Part shown: positions 42,983-57,100 of the stretch, in pieces
Layout of the letters: the number at the start of each line of letters is the position of its first letter
Position numbering within the stretch: position 1 is the first letter of the stretch
From: Alnus glutinosa
Lineage: Eukaryota; Streptophyta; Magnoliopsida; Fagales; Betulaceae
Length of the DNA: 64,000 bases
Assembly (NCBI RefSeq): GCF_958979055.1
Contig: NC_084899.1
Span: 5,491,001-5,555,000 of the forward strand
Reading direction: 5' to 3'
Program-made: the position numbers and the translations under genes
Notes under the pieces: model-generated
Database searches by the model: none
Told to the model about the DNA's origin: nothing
The model's input: only the letters and a program-made list of their open reading frames with translations

Positions 42983-44507
42983 CTTGAAAAGGAACTACAA
43001 ACTAAAGCCAAAGTTAAGCTTTAGGCTTAAAGAAAAGAAAATTATAGCAAACTGGAGTTGGACAATCTAACAATAAACACCAAAGAAAGCAATTATGTGG
43101 TGGCAATGCATTAAATGAATGACACAGACCTATTGATTCTTGGCATGGATGTAAAGAACTTATATCACTAGTAAATTGGTAGTTAAAGGTGTGTATAGAG
43201 TTCAGATTACCCAAATACTTGTTGGGTAACAATTACAGGGAACATTGAGAAGATACATAAAAGAAAAAGCCAAGAAAAAACACAAGCTAAACAAAATTAA
43301 GGAACAACACACTGGCTACTGGCGGGACGCGGGCTTGTGAAGGGCACACGTCAGTGATGGTTTTCAGAGTCAACATGGGAATCCAGCGACAGTTGTGGAA
43401 GGCGGAGGAAACCGTCATGCGCAGCTTTGCATTGTCTACGTGTCGGAGGGTGTGGGACAAGCACTCCCGAGTATGATCTACTCGTAGGCGCGTGGTGGCC
43501 TCGAATGGGGAAGCGGTTGGTGGCAGAGCGGAGCAGAGGAAGCCCAGATTACGGTGGAGTGGCGCGTGTGACGGTGAAACTTCTTAAAGTGGACATATTT
43601 GATTTTGAAAAAAAATCAAATATAAGAACTTCAAGAAGATGGTACATTTGAGGCTGAGGGTGGCATGTGGAGGTTGCAATCTGACCATTCGCGGTGGAGG
43701 AGAAGCCAGAGGAGATGTTGAACCAAGATAAATCGCTAGGGGCAATGGATAAGACCTCCGAGGAGGTTAGTTGAGCCTTGAAAGAGGTGAGAAATGGAGG
43801 GGGAAGGAGGAGGAGGAGGGGAGAAAAGGAGAAAGGGAGAGGAGGAGGTAGTAGATTTCATTACCTCATCTTCAGCAGCCTGGGGTAGAAGAGGTGTCTT
43901 CATATAAGAGAGAACGAAGGGTTTTGAGGCAATGCCAGTAAAGGCGTGAGACTGTTGTATAACCATTTTCTTGAATTGCTCATCTTTTGATGATTAGCCA
44001 GCAGCAATCATCCTCGTCATCATAAGTTGGATGATTTCTATACTGTTTTCGCAATCGCTGAATGTAGAAATACATGGAAGAAACAACGATGGTTCATGTG
44101 TCTATTTTTCTTAAATTGCTCTTTTTTTTCTTCTTTTTTTAAGCAAGTACAAAGGGAGAATGGGGAATGAGAAAGATGCATCAAATCAAACACAAAATAT
44201 GGGTGGGCAACACAACAAACACCCAAAGAAACTAGTACAATGCAAATAAATCATAAAACTATTGGGAATGAGTGCCTGGCCCATTTGAGTATTGGCTTAC
44301 TGGCTAAGAAAAAGGCCACTACAAACGGTGGTTTGATGCGGCAGTCTATAGAAGCACATTATAAGTACTTTTTTTTTTTTTTTTTGAATAAATAAGTACT
44401 TTTATTATAACTCCGTTATTGGCGTTATTTTCACAATGTTTATTGTAGATTGAACATTTGCAACTATAAAAGTACTTTTATTTGGTCGCAAGCACGATCT
44501 CCTAAAG
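42269..44507. other. Spacer with an unexplained GC-rich patch
   Basis: AT-rich on the left with a T run at about 42951-42978. From 43320 to 43990 the sequence becomes clearly GC-richer and purine-rich, with many GGAGGAG units near 43797-43850. Frames on both strands are short and unlike known proteins; it could be a decayed gene fragment. Nothing is supported as a gene. Confidence 0.4.
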
Positions 44508-44690
44508 ATGATCCGACGACAGCAACGGTTCAGATATCGCATAAACACATCCGATAGAAAAATGCCACGTTATCCAAATAAATCACCCGCAGGTGACAGT
44601 AGCCCAACAGAAAAAAGGCTTTGGCAGTGTGGTACCTCACAGCGAACGCGAAGCCCTTTTTTCCTCCTCGTGGCTGTCGTGTCGACTGTC

Positions 44691-44694
<4 letters not shown>

Positions 44695-44725
<31 letters not shown>
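44695..44725 (+). repeat. CT microsatellite upstream of GRV2
   Basis: About 15 CT units, 390 bases before the GRV2 start codon. It probably lies in the core promoter or 5' leader, as for the GH17 gene. Confidence 0.75.
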
Positions 44726-44728
<3 letters not shown>

Positions 44729-45117
44729 CCAAACTTCTTCTCTGTTCGATTCCAATTCGACTCGATCTCTCTCTCCAACGCATTTTGTGAAGGTCCTCAC
44801 GCTTTGATCAATTCTTGAATCAAACTCACTGATTCAAAACATTTTTCATTTTTCTTCCCTTTTTAGTCTTTAGATGAAGAATTTAGGTCTAGTTAGGTTC
44901 TGACTCGGTGGATTCCAACTGGCAAATCCGTAAATAACCGTCAGAGCTGGGGGCGAATCAGTCTGGGCCTCACCGAAGCCCGGCGGGGGCGGAATCCGGT
45001 GCGGGACTCTGGTTCTTTCTCCGCCCGCACAATGCGCCTCGTCACCACTCCCTCGCCTACCTCGACTCTGTGAGCCGTATCGCACCCGATCGCCGCCGCG
45101 CACATCGACCGACCCCA

Positions 45118-48100
45118 ATGGACTCCTCTGTTCACAATTCCCAATCTACTCCTCCCCCTCTCGAGGAGCACGAGTACTTGGCCCGCTACATCGTCATCAA
45201 GCACTCTTGGCGCGGCCGATACAAGCGCATACTATGCGTCTCCAGCGTCTCTATAGTCACCCTCGACCCTTCCACGCTCGCCATCACCAACTCCTATGAC
45301 GTCGCCACCGATTTCGAGGGCGCCACGCCAATAATAGGCCGCGACGACAATTCGAACGAGTTCAATCTCAGCGTGCGGACCGACGGGCGTGGCAAATTCA
45401 GGGCAATTAAGTTTTCTTCGCGGTATAGGACGAGTGTATTGACGGAATTGCATAGGATTAGGTGGAATAGGCTCGGTGCCGTGGCCGAGTTTCCGGTGCT
45501 ACATCTGCAGCGGCGGACCTCGGAGTGGGCTCCTTTTGTAAGTTACTGTTTTACTTTCTCCTTTAAACTGTGCAGTGTGATTATTTGCGCTTTTAAGTTG
45601 ATTGTAAAGGATAAGTTTTGTTTTCTTTATTGGATTTTAGTGTGGTTTTAGGTGTGTATTTTGATTTACGATATCGTTTATGAATGCTCTTAAGATTGGA
45701 AGTAAGTTAGGAGTGAAGGTTCAGTGATAAGAGGCGTGTTTGTGACTTTGCCAAGTAGTTTGATACCAATGTTAGAGTTGGTGAGATACTTTTCAAAAAA
45801 ATGTTAAGAGTTGGTGAGACCATATGTAAGGCAAAATTGTGGATTACTGGTTACTAGACATCAAGGTAGATATTGGCTTAGGAATGTAAACCTTTTTTTT
45901 ATTTTTATTTTTTCTTCTACTTTATTTTTGGGTAAAATTTTGTAACAAATTCTTACTAGGATTTGTCTGTTGATTTTGTATGATTAAGGACTGGAATGTG
46001 TGAAAAAGAGAAGGGAAACTGAAGAGGTGGGAAGAACTCTCTACTCTAAAATCACCTCTTAGCTTGTTAGTTAGGATTGAAATTTCAATGCTGATAAATT
46101 TTATACTGATTTTGTAAAGGGTGAGACTATATGAGACTATATGAAGGCAGGAGAGAGTTGAGGAATTTGGAGTGTTCCATTAATTACGATTCAAAAGGTG
46201 AGTGTTCAAGCCGTGGTAAAGGAAGGAAATGGGGTTATTAGTTTTTTTATGAAGCCTAAACTGTTATTCTAGAATGTGAGAGGGTTGAATGAAGATAATA
46301 AGTGTCAGGGTGAGGAACTTACTCAGAGAGTAGAAGGCTGACATTGTTTGTTTCCAAGAAACCAAGTTTGAAGTCATGTCTTGTAATGTTGTGTGTAGTT
46401 TGTGGGGTTGCCATCATGCGGACTGGTGTTGTTTGGACTCCAAAGGGGCCTTAGGTGGCGTTTTGATTATGTGGGATAGGAGGATTGTGGAGAAGATCGA
46501 CGAATGCGTGGGGGAATTCTCCTTGACTGTCACCTTCACTTGGGCCTTTGCGGGCGTCTATGGCCCTAATTCCGATAGGGATAGAGGGCTCATTTGGGAT
46601 GACTTGGTTGGTTTACTCTGCTGGTGCAACTTGCCCTGTTGCATTGAGGTGATTTCAATGTTACCAAATTCCCTAGGGAGAGATCGAGCGAAGCTCGTTT
46701 ATGCCCAGCTATTTGGAATTTTCTGATTTCATCTTTGATCAGGGCCTAAAATGGACCTCCTTCTTGTGGGCAAAACTTTTACTTGGTCAAATAATTGCTC
46801 TTGGTCCATAATTTATAGATTCATAGTTTCTTCGGAGTGGGAAGCCCAGTTTCTGGGCATGTCACAGAGGAGGCTCCCTAGACTTTGCTCGGATCGTTTC
46901 CCGATCCTCCTCGACTGTGGTGACTTTCACAGGGGTAGTATGCCCTTCAAATTTGAAAATATGTGGCTACAGTTTGAGAGCTTTGTGGACAAGGTGAAAC
47001 AGTGGTGGGACTCTTATCTTTTTCAAGGCACTCCTAGCTTCATTTTAGCTAGCAAGCTCAAGGCTTTGAAAGTTGACCTAAAGAGATGGAATGAGGAGGT
47101 GTTTCGCAATGTAGAAAGGAAGAAGATCCTTTTGGAGGAGTTGTGTGTTCTCAGTATCATTGAAGAGGGGAGGGCATTAGGTGTTGAGGAGAGTATGAAG
47201 AAGGCATAAATTGTTAGTGCTTTAGAAAGATCCATTCTCATGGAGGAAGTGAGTTGGAGGCAAAAATCTTGGATCTTGTGGCTTAGGGAAGGTGATAAGT
47301 GCACAAAGTTTTTTCACACAATGTCTAACTCCAATAGAAGAAGGATCTCCATTGAATCCTTGTTGATTGATGACTCTATTTCTACCAACCAATCGGAGAT
47401 TAGCGAGTACATTGTTTAGTTTTATAAAAAGTTGTTTACTGAGTGGTTTAGTAGGAGGCTTGTGGTGGACGGTTTGTCCTTTGATTTTACTGTTGAGGTT
47501 GCAGCTAGTTGGTTGGAGAGAGATTTTGAGGAAAATGAGGCGTGGGAGGTTGTGAAAGCAATGAATGGTGATAAGGCACGGGGCCCTGATGGTCACTCTA
47601 TGGCATTCATCCAAGCTTGTTGGGTTGTTTTGAAGGTCTTTCATGAGTTCCATGCTAGTGGTAAGTTTGAGATATGCCTTAATGCTACCTTACCCTCATT
47701 CCAAAGATTCCAGGGGCTGTTGGCCCCAAGGATTTTCGCCCGATCAATTTAGTGGGTAGCATCTACAAGATTATTGCTAAGACTCTAGCTAAGATGCTTA
47801 AGATGGTGTTGGAGAAGATAATTTCTAAGTCACAAAATGCATTCACCCGAGGTAGGCAAGTTCTAGATCCTATTCTTATTGCCAATGAATGTCCTGATAG
47901 CAGATTGAGATCTGGAGAACCAAGTTTTATGTGTAAAATGGACTTAGAAAAAGCTTATGATCATGTTAATTGGGATTTCTTGTTGTACATGCTGAGAAGG
48001 TGTGGGTTTGGAGGGAAATGGTGTTCATGGATTACTCATTGTATCTCTTCGGTGCGGTTCTCTGTTTTGGTGAATGGCTTACCCACAGGTTTCTTTAGCA

Positions 48101-51100
48101 GCTCTCGTGGCTTGAGGCAATGGGACCCTTTGGCTCATTTGCTGTTTGTCGTAGTATGGAGGCGTTGGATAGGATGATTTCACTGCAGTGAATGGTGGTT
48201 TGTTGTTTGGATTCTCTGTCGGGCAAGGATTGATATCTCCCATCTTTTGTTTGCTGATGATACCTTACTTTTCTGTGAGGCCGACCCAAATCATCTACGT
48301 AATTTACAGAGTGCATTCTTATTATTTGGAGGTGTGTCGTGTTTGAAGACGAACTTAGCCAAGTCGGAATTGGTTCTTGTGGGATATGTTAATAATGTGG
48401 ATGGGTTGGCTGGAATTTTGGGTTGTGGGGTAGCATCTCAGCCCCTAAAGTATCTTGGTCTTCCATTGGGGGATTCCTATAAGGCCAATCATATATGAGA
48501 CGATGTTATTTCGAAGATAGAATGTCGGTTGGCTAGTTGAAAAATGTTGTATTAGTCAAAGGGTGATAGGATTACCCTTATCAAGAGCACCGTTTTCAAC
48601 TTACGTACTTCATGTTCCTATTTCCTCTTCCTGTGAGTTTTGCAAACCATATTGAGAAGCTCCAACGTGATTTCTTATGGGGGGGCTAAGTTAAGAGTTC
48701 AAATATCACATGGTGAGATTGTCCAATGTTTGTACACTAATCTTTGAGGGAGGGTTGGGGATTAGGAACTTGTTGAGGTTCAATCATGTTCTCTTAGGTA
48801 AATATGGCTTTGGTGCTATGGGCTTGAGAGAGAGGCTTGGTGGAGAGTGGTGGTGGACTCTAAATATGGAAGTGCATGGGGAGGGTGGTGTTCTAGTGAG
48901 CCTTTTGGGGTGTATGGGGTGGGTTTATGGAAGAATATTAGGTGGGATTGGTTTATGCTGTCTAGTGTTAAGGGACTTGAGGGCGTTGAGGGCTTTGGGT
49001 TTGATGACTTGGGTTTCTTATACGTTTTGGAGCCTCTTGTGTATATTGTTTGTGTACTTAGGGGCTCCTTATGCTTTCTAATAACTTATTATTCATAAAA
49101 AAATAATATTAGGAGGGATTGGAGGAAGATTTGTAATCATACCAGATTTGAGGTGGGAGATGGGTTTAAGGTTAGATTCTGTCATGATCTTTGGTGTTGG
49201 ATACGATCCTTAAGGAAGCCTTTCTAGTTTTATTTGGTATTGCTTGCGCAAAGGATGCTTTTATTGCAGTTCAGGTGGATTTTTCTAGAGTTTCCATTCA
49301 GTGGAACGTGAGCTTTGTTAGAGCAGCTCATGGTTGGGAGGTGGAAGCCTTTGCTATTGTATTTAGCAAGAATAAGACGGGAAGGAGAAGACAAGCTATG
49401 GTGGGTCCCTCATTTGGTGTTAAATCCTTCTACAGTGTCATGGGTTGTCATGATGGTTTCCGTTGAGGGTGGCATTTTTTGGTTGGTCGGCGACTATAGA
49501 AAAGATCCTTACCATGGACAATCTCCGAAAGCGGTGTATAATTGTGGTTAATTGGTGTTATATGTGCCAAAAGATGGGGAGTCTGTGGACCATCTTCTGC
49601 TTTATTGTGAGGTCGCTTGTGCCAATTGAAATGTTTTTTTAGTCGATTTGGGTTGTCTTGGGTTATGCCTAAATTAGTCGATTTGTATGCTTGTTGGTGG
49701 ACTGTTAGTAGCACTCGGAGTGCTGATGTGTGGAAGCTGGTGCCTTCATGCCTTTTGTGATGTATTTGGAGGGAAATGAATAATAGAAGTTTTGAAGACT
49801 GCGAGAGGACTTTGGAGGAGATTAAGTTGTTATTTTTCAACACTTTGTATCTTTCAACAGTTGCTTTTGTTTCTCTGTTGGAGATTAATTATAATGATTT
49901 TCTTGTTCTTTTTGCCTCTTCTATCTAGGTGGTTTCTCTTACATACTTCTTGTGTACTTGGGGGCGCTTTACGCTTTTAATGTTTTTTATGTAGAATTTC
50001 CATTCTTTATGATTCTCAACCAAGCCAATCCTTTTAAACTCGCATTGCAAAATTCATGGTCAAAAGCCCATTGATTCAACTACATTAAACACGGCTACCA
50101 ATTTGATACAATTTTATGCTGTTGTTTGCTCGCTTCCTTTTTATGCTGTTGCTAAGGAAATGTTGTATCCACTGAGTTGTTTTATTATCTCTAGTTGTCT
50201 GAACATTTATGGTTGTTGCTAAATCATAGTGTCACTGATTACAATAACTGAACTCAATACAATTGATAAGACTATATATACAATCTACCTCGCTGTCCAT
50301 AAATTCATTTTTACTAGCCTTTATTTTGGACTGATATGATGAATTTACTCTTTCATACTGCTAAACTGTTTTGCATTCACAACTGGTGACTTGTACAGAA
50401 ATTGAAAGTTACTTATGTTGGTGTTGAAATTATTGATTTAAAATCTGGAGACCTTCGCTGGTGCTTGGATTTTAGAGACATGGATTCCCCTGCCATCATT
50501 CTCCTTTCTGATGCTTACGGGAAGAAAAGTGTTGAACATGGAGGTTTTGTTCTCTGCCCTTTATACGGAAGAAAATCTAAAGCTTTCCAGGCTGCTTCAG
50601 GGACCACAACTTCTTCTATCATCTCAAATTTGGTATGGCTGGCTTCTAAAAATGTTTAACTTATAATTTCATGCTTTTTTATTTACTTATTTTTTTTTAA
50701 CTGGCATTTTTCACGAGGTTACCTTTTACCTCTGAAAAAATCCTGATGCAAAGAACTCAGACCATACTGGAATGTTTGATTATGCCTGTTGGTCGTGTTG
50801 ATGCTCTGAAAAATATTTTTGCATCTGAACTTATATAGTTGTATGTTGTTTGCAGACTAAAACTGCAAAATCCATGGTTGGGTTGTCACTATCTGTGGAC
50901 AGTTCTCAATCCCTCACTGCAGCAGAGTATTTAAAGAGAAGGGGTAGGACATTATAAACAAGTTTCCTTCTCTTTTAAGCTATTATCATCTCTCTTTTTT
51001 TTTTTTGTGGTGTGTGTGTGTTTCAGTTTTTTATGCCTATTTTTTTTTTTTTTTAAACATATTAAATTCAGCAAAAGAGGCAGTAGGAGCAGAAGAAACC

Positions 51101-54100
51101 CCTTGTGGGGGTTGGTCTGTGACAAGATTGCGGTCTGCTGCTCATGGAACTCTAAATGTTACTGGATTGAATTTGGGAGTTGGCCCAAAAGGAGGACTTG
51201 GGGAGCATGGTGATGCTGTATCTTGTCAACTCATTCTTACAAAGGTTTCACTTGTTGAGAGGCGCCCGAAGAACTATGAAGTAAGCTGCTGAATTTAAGT
51301 TTTTTCTTTTAAATTTTATAGATCAGGCTTTGGCTAGATGCCAGAGTTGGAATAACTACTACTTGCATTAGGCCTGCCTTATGTCAAGATGTCTGCCTAC
51401 ACATTTACTGTAAATAGGCTTTGCTCATAAAATTTAATAAATGCATTTTTAAGTGATAGATTTTGATTTTTTGATGAATAAAATTTTGTTTTGACTAAAT
51501 TATTAATAATTGCCATAATCATGTTAAAGGGAAGAAAAGGTTATGTTCCGTTTGACATGGAAGGCACTTATAGGAGAAGAAATAATCTGGCAATACGTTA
51601 TAGATTTTTATACAAATCTTATATTTCTGTTTAAGAAAAGTATACCTACATGCAAGTTCAGGATGAGTACCTGCAAGTAAAAGATAGGGGATAATGTCTG
51701 TAGACTTAACATTCTGTAGGATTATTTTTCAATGGTTAGTGTGTGTTTGGAGTTATATCAAATGTTGAGAATCATCACTAGATGCATGCAGGCTGTTAGT
51801 GTTCGTCCTTTATCTGCAGTAAGCTCTCTTGTTCGATTTGCTGAGGAGCCCCAGATGTTTGCAATTGAATTCAATGATGGCTGCCCGATCCATGTAAGAA
51901 TTTATTGCCTTCAGTTTTACTTTTGGTTCACTTAGGGGTAATGTTTCTGAAGTGTGTCATGAATTGTAGGTTTATGCAAGTACATCTCGGGATAACCTGC
52001 TTGCAGCAGTTCGTGATGTGTTGCAATCAGAAGTAGGTAGATGTGTTCTCTCTTGGATGATGATAATTTTTGTTTACCTAAAAAGTTAGATTCTGTAACA
52101 TGATGCTTAAAATCCTTATAATCTCCGTGATTATCATATATTGCTCCTATAAATTTTGTTGGTGATAGATAACCTAGACACTGAATTTTCAAGTGGCGTG
52201 GTTGACCTCTGGGTGAATTTGTGTAGGGTCAGTGCCCAGTAGCTGTATTACCAAGGTTGACAATGCCTGGTCATCGTATTGATCCACCTTGTGGAAGAGT
52301 TCATTTGCAATTTGGACAACAACGCTCTGGTGCTGATATGGAGAGTGCTTCCATGCATTTGAAACACTTAGCAGCAGCTGCAAAAGATGCTGTTGCTGAA
52401 GGTGGTTCTATTCCTGGATCAAGAGCTAAGTTATGGCGAAGAATAAGAGAGTTCAATGCATGTATACCATATAGTGGAGTTCCTTTTAACATTGAAGTAC
52501 CTGAAGTGACTTTGATGGCCTTAATTACAATGCTTCCGGCTACTCCAAATCTTCCTCCAGAGTCTCCTCCCTTGCCTCCCCCTTCACCTAAAGCAGCTGC
52601 CACAGTGATGGGCTTCCTTGCATGTTTACGTAGACTGCTGGCATCAAGAAGTGCAGCTTCACATGTGATGTCGTTTCCTGCTGCTGTTGGACGAGTAATG
52701 GGTTTACTCAGAAATGGTTCAGAGGGTGTAGCTGCTGAAGCTGCAGGGCTTGTTGCTGTACTTATTGGAGGTGGTCCTGGGGATACAAATATATTAACAG
52801 ATTCCAAGGGAGAGCAGCATGCTACAATTATGCACACCAAGTCGGTACTGTTTGCTCATCATGGTTATGTTATTATTCTTGTCAATAGGCTGAAGCCTTT
52901 GTCTGTATCACCTTTATTGTCAATGGCTGTTGTTGAAGTTTTTGAGGCTATGATATGTGAACCACATAGTGAAACTACTCAATACACAGTTTTTGTTGAA
53001 CTATTACGCCAAGTAGCTGGTTTGAAGCGTCGCTTGTTTGCGCTGTTTGGACATGCTGCTGAAAGCGTCAGGGAAACAGTAGCTGTGATTATGCGAACAA
53101 TTGCAGAAGAAGATGCAATTGCAGCAGAGTCCATGCGTGATGCTGCTTTGCGTGATGGTGCTTTGCTGAGACATTTATTGCATGCGTTTTTCCTTCCTGC
53201 TGGTGAGAGGCGTGAGGTTAGTCGACAGCTCGTTGCCCTTTGGGCGGATTCCTATGAACCAGCTCTACATTTATTGTCTAGGGTTCTGCCCCCTGGGCTT
53301 GTTGCTTATTTGCACACATGTTCTGATGGAGTTCCACCTGAAGACACCAGTCAGGAAGGATCATTAACCAGTAGAAGAAAGAGGCGTTTACTTCAGCAGA
53401 GGAAAGGTCGTATAGGAAGAGGACTTGCATCTCAAGAGCATTCCTTACCTTCTGTCAATACTTTTGAAGTCGGTGATTTGGCAAGACAGAGAGGTGCTGG
53501 TGCTTTTAAAGGGTCAGATGGCTACCAAAGATCTGCTCTAGATCCGAATCTGGAACAGACTACAACCATTCAGTCTTCAGTTTCTCCCAGTGGTGATAAC
53601 TTGACTAGTGAAGCGTTCTCTTCAGGGGTTCCACAAAATAATCAATCAGCTGTTGCTTCAGCTGATGGTCCATCAATGAGTCTTCATGAGGCATCAGAAC
53701 CAAGTGCTTCAAATTTGGTTGATTCTGATCCCAATATAGTTGGTTTGCAAAATACAGGCCTTCCAGCCCCAGCCCAGGTTGTTGTGGAGAACACCCCTGT
53801 GGGCTCCGGAAGGCTACTTTGTAATTGGCCTGAATTTTGGCGAGCCTTTAGTCTTGACCATAATCGTGCAGATTTGATCTGGAATGAGCGTACCAGGCAA
53901 GAGTTAAGGGAAGCTTTGCAGGCTGAGGTTCATAAACTAGATGTTGAGAAGGAGCGCACAGAAGATATTGTTCCAGGGGGTGCAACGGTGGAGACTATGA
54001 CTGGGCAAGATAGTGTGCCACAAATATCGTGGAACTACTCTGAGTTCTGTGTTAGTTACCCTAGCTTGTCCAAGGAAGTTTGTGTGGGTCAATATTATCT

Positions 54101-57100
54101 GCGTTTGCTACTAGAGAGTGGCAGCAGTGGTAGGGCACAGGATTTTCCACTGCGTGATCCAGTTGCTTTCTTTAGAGCTCTCTATCATCGGTTCTTATGC
54201 GATGCCGACATAGGGCTTACAGTAGATGGTGCTGTTCCTGATGAAATGGGTGCATCTGATGATTGGTGTGATATGGGAAGATTAGATGGTTTTGGAGGAG
54301 GTGGAGGTTCTTCAGTTAGAGAGCTTTGTGCAAGGGCAATGGCGATTGTATATGAACAGCATTATAAGACAATAGGCCCTTTTGAGGGCACTGCTCACAT
54401 CACGGTTCTTTTGGATAGAACAGATGACAGAGCTTTGAGGCACCGTCTTCTCCTCCTTTTGAAGGTACATTATAGATTGGGTTCCATAGATATTTTATCT
54501 GTTGATTTATGAGTTTCCTGGATGCTACTTTTTACCATGTTCTGTTGTGCATATTGGTGTAAGTGATATGTTTTCTCTTTTGTTTGTTTGTGCTGAACTT
54601 TTTTTTTTTATTGGTAAGTTAAACACACACCTGGTGGGTCCTGGCCCCATGATCTCACCTTTCACTCTGTTGTTATAGGGGAAGGAAATGTCACTACACA
54701 GAAATTATCATGAATAATTGAAACGTGACGGTGAACTTATCTTTATAGTGTATACTGACGCTAATAGAGATTTGTATAATCCTTCTAACCTAGAGCAGGC
54801 ATAACAGTTTTGCTCTCTTAGATGCCATTCTACCAGTTTGCTAATTCCCAGAGAATGAAACTCTGGATGTTCTTCAGAAAATCAACCTGATAAATGGAAT
54901 GGGCTCCAGATTTAGGCAAAGCCTGAAATGAAGTTTGCATTTGTCATCACTGTTTTAGTTTAAATAGTAACTTCTCTCCATTCTATATATTTTCAGGCTT
55001 TGATGAAGATTCTATCAAATGTGGAGGCTTGTGTTTTGGTTGGAGGATGTGTTTTAGCTGTGGATCTGCTGACAGTGGTTCATGAGGCTTCAGAAAGGAC
55101 TTCTATCCCTTTGCAGTCAAATTTGATTGCTGCTACCGCTTTCTTGGAACCACTTAAGGAATGGTTGTTTATTGACAAGGATGGTGCACAAGTTGGACCC
55201 CTGGAAAAGGATGCTATCAGGAGGTTCTGGTCAAAGAAAGCCATTGATTGGACAACAAGGTGCTGGGCTTCTGGGATGCTAGATTGGAAGAGATTGCGTG
55301 ATATCCGTGAACTTCGCTGGGCGCTAGCTATTCGGGTTCCAGTTCTCACTCCTACTCAGGTATTGTCATATCACACGGAACATAATGCTGATCTGTATTA
55401 TGGTTGTTAGCGATTTGATTACAGTTGGTTTTCTGAGACCTATAAACTCTACTAGATTGTTCTGTGATGGATTTATGAGTGTGCTGCATGTATATCAGTG
55501 TTTCACTTGTATAGTGCATTTCACCTTTTATGGAATTCAGCCTGCAGTGCTGAAGTGTAATCCTTAGCTTCTGATTGAAGTCGAGCATAGTATGTGGGTT
55601 AAATTCTCGAGAGCTGATGGTTAGGACTTGGGATTGTATCTAACATCTCCCCTCTCAGGATATGCTTTGGCAGGACCAACACTGGGTGATGGTCACTTTA
55701 TTTGAGAATGCATGAAAGACACATAAGTCTTGGAATATCATGCATATGGGATATTAGCAATTGCTAGCTACAGAAGTGTTTTTATTTTTTTGGTTCTTAT
55801 ACTAACTTAGAAATCACATGCCTGTAACCTTTTCCTCATTTCATTTTTATCTTCTTGATACTTAGTGATAGATGTTACTTGTTTTCAGGTAGGGGAGGCT
55901 GCATTGTCCATATTACATAGCATGGTATCTGCTCATTCAGATTTAGATGATGCTGGAGAGATAGTTACACCAACTCCCAGAGTAAAATGGATCTTGTCAA
56001 GTCCACGTTGCCTTCCCAATATTGCACAGGTGATTATTGACGCTCAATTTTGATATTTTAATGCTAAACGAGTCCTAGTGGTAGTCTGATGGTCTCTCTG
56101 GACTTAGAATGATTCTGTGTGTGCGTCTGGTGAGTGTATGTGCATATTATTTCAAGTGTCTACATTGTAAAACCTCGATTCCTATTTTAGTTGATATGCA
56201 TGGACATTGACGGAGACCCTGCCTCTTTAATTTTGGGATCTGAATGTTTGTCTGGCACTTACTATCTTCAATTTTCTTTTCCAAATTAATTTAGGCTATG
56301 CTTTCTGGGGAACCAAGTATTGTAGAGGGTGCTGCTGCTTTGCTTAAGGCTGTTGTTACCCGAAATCCCAAGGCCATGATGCGTCTATACAGCACAGGTG
56401 CATTTTATTTTTCCCTGGCATACCCTGGATCTAATCTCCTTTCAATTGCTCAACTCTTCTCAGTGACTCATGTCCATCAAGCATTTCATGGTGGGGAAGA
56501 AGCTGCACTTTCCGCTTCATTGCCACTGGCAAAACGTAGTGTATTGGGTGGACTTCTTCCTGAATCCTTGCTATATGTACTGGAGCGGAGTGGTCCAGCT
56601 GCATTTGCTGCAGCAATGGTTTCTGATTCTGATACTCCTGAGATTATATGGACTCACAAAATGCGAGCAGAAAATCTTATTCGTCAGGTATAGCTAAACC
56701 TTGAAGTGAGGCATTTGCATTATGTCTCTATAAACTACAGCTGAATCTGAGCTCTTTGCCTTTCCACCAGGTTTTGCAGCACCTTGGAGATTTTCCCCAT
56801 AAATTGCCACAGCATTGCCACTCTTTATATGAGTACGCGCCTATGCCACCAGTGACATACCCAGAACTAAGAGATGAAATGTGGTGTCACCGTTATTACC
56901 TTCGAAACTTATGTGATGAGATCCGGTTTCCACATTGGCCAATCGTTGAGCATGTTGAATTTCTACAGTCATTACTTGTAATGTGGCGTGAAGAGTTGAC
57001 ACGTAGACCCATGGATCTTTCTGAAGAAGAAGCTTGCAAAATCTTAGAGATATCCCCAGAAGATGTGTCAAGTGATGATGCCAATAAGAATCATGCTTTT

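Noticed and set aside
43736..43966. Minus-strand 76-aa frame as a gene
   Set aside because: Short, Pro/Ser-rich in its second half, without neighbouring exons or a recognised family; kept only as an open question.
45070..45117. Earlier in-frame start for GRV2
   Set aside because: The codon at 45070 is GTG; the first in-frame ATG is 45118, and the conserved sequence starts after it.
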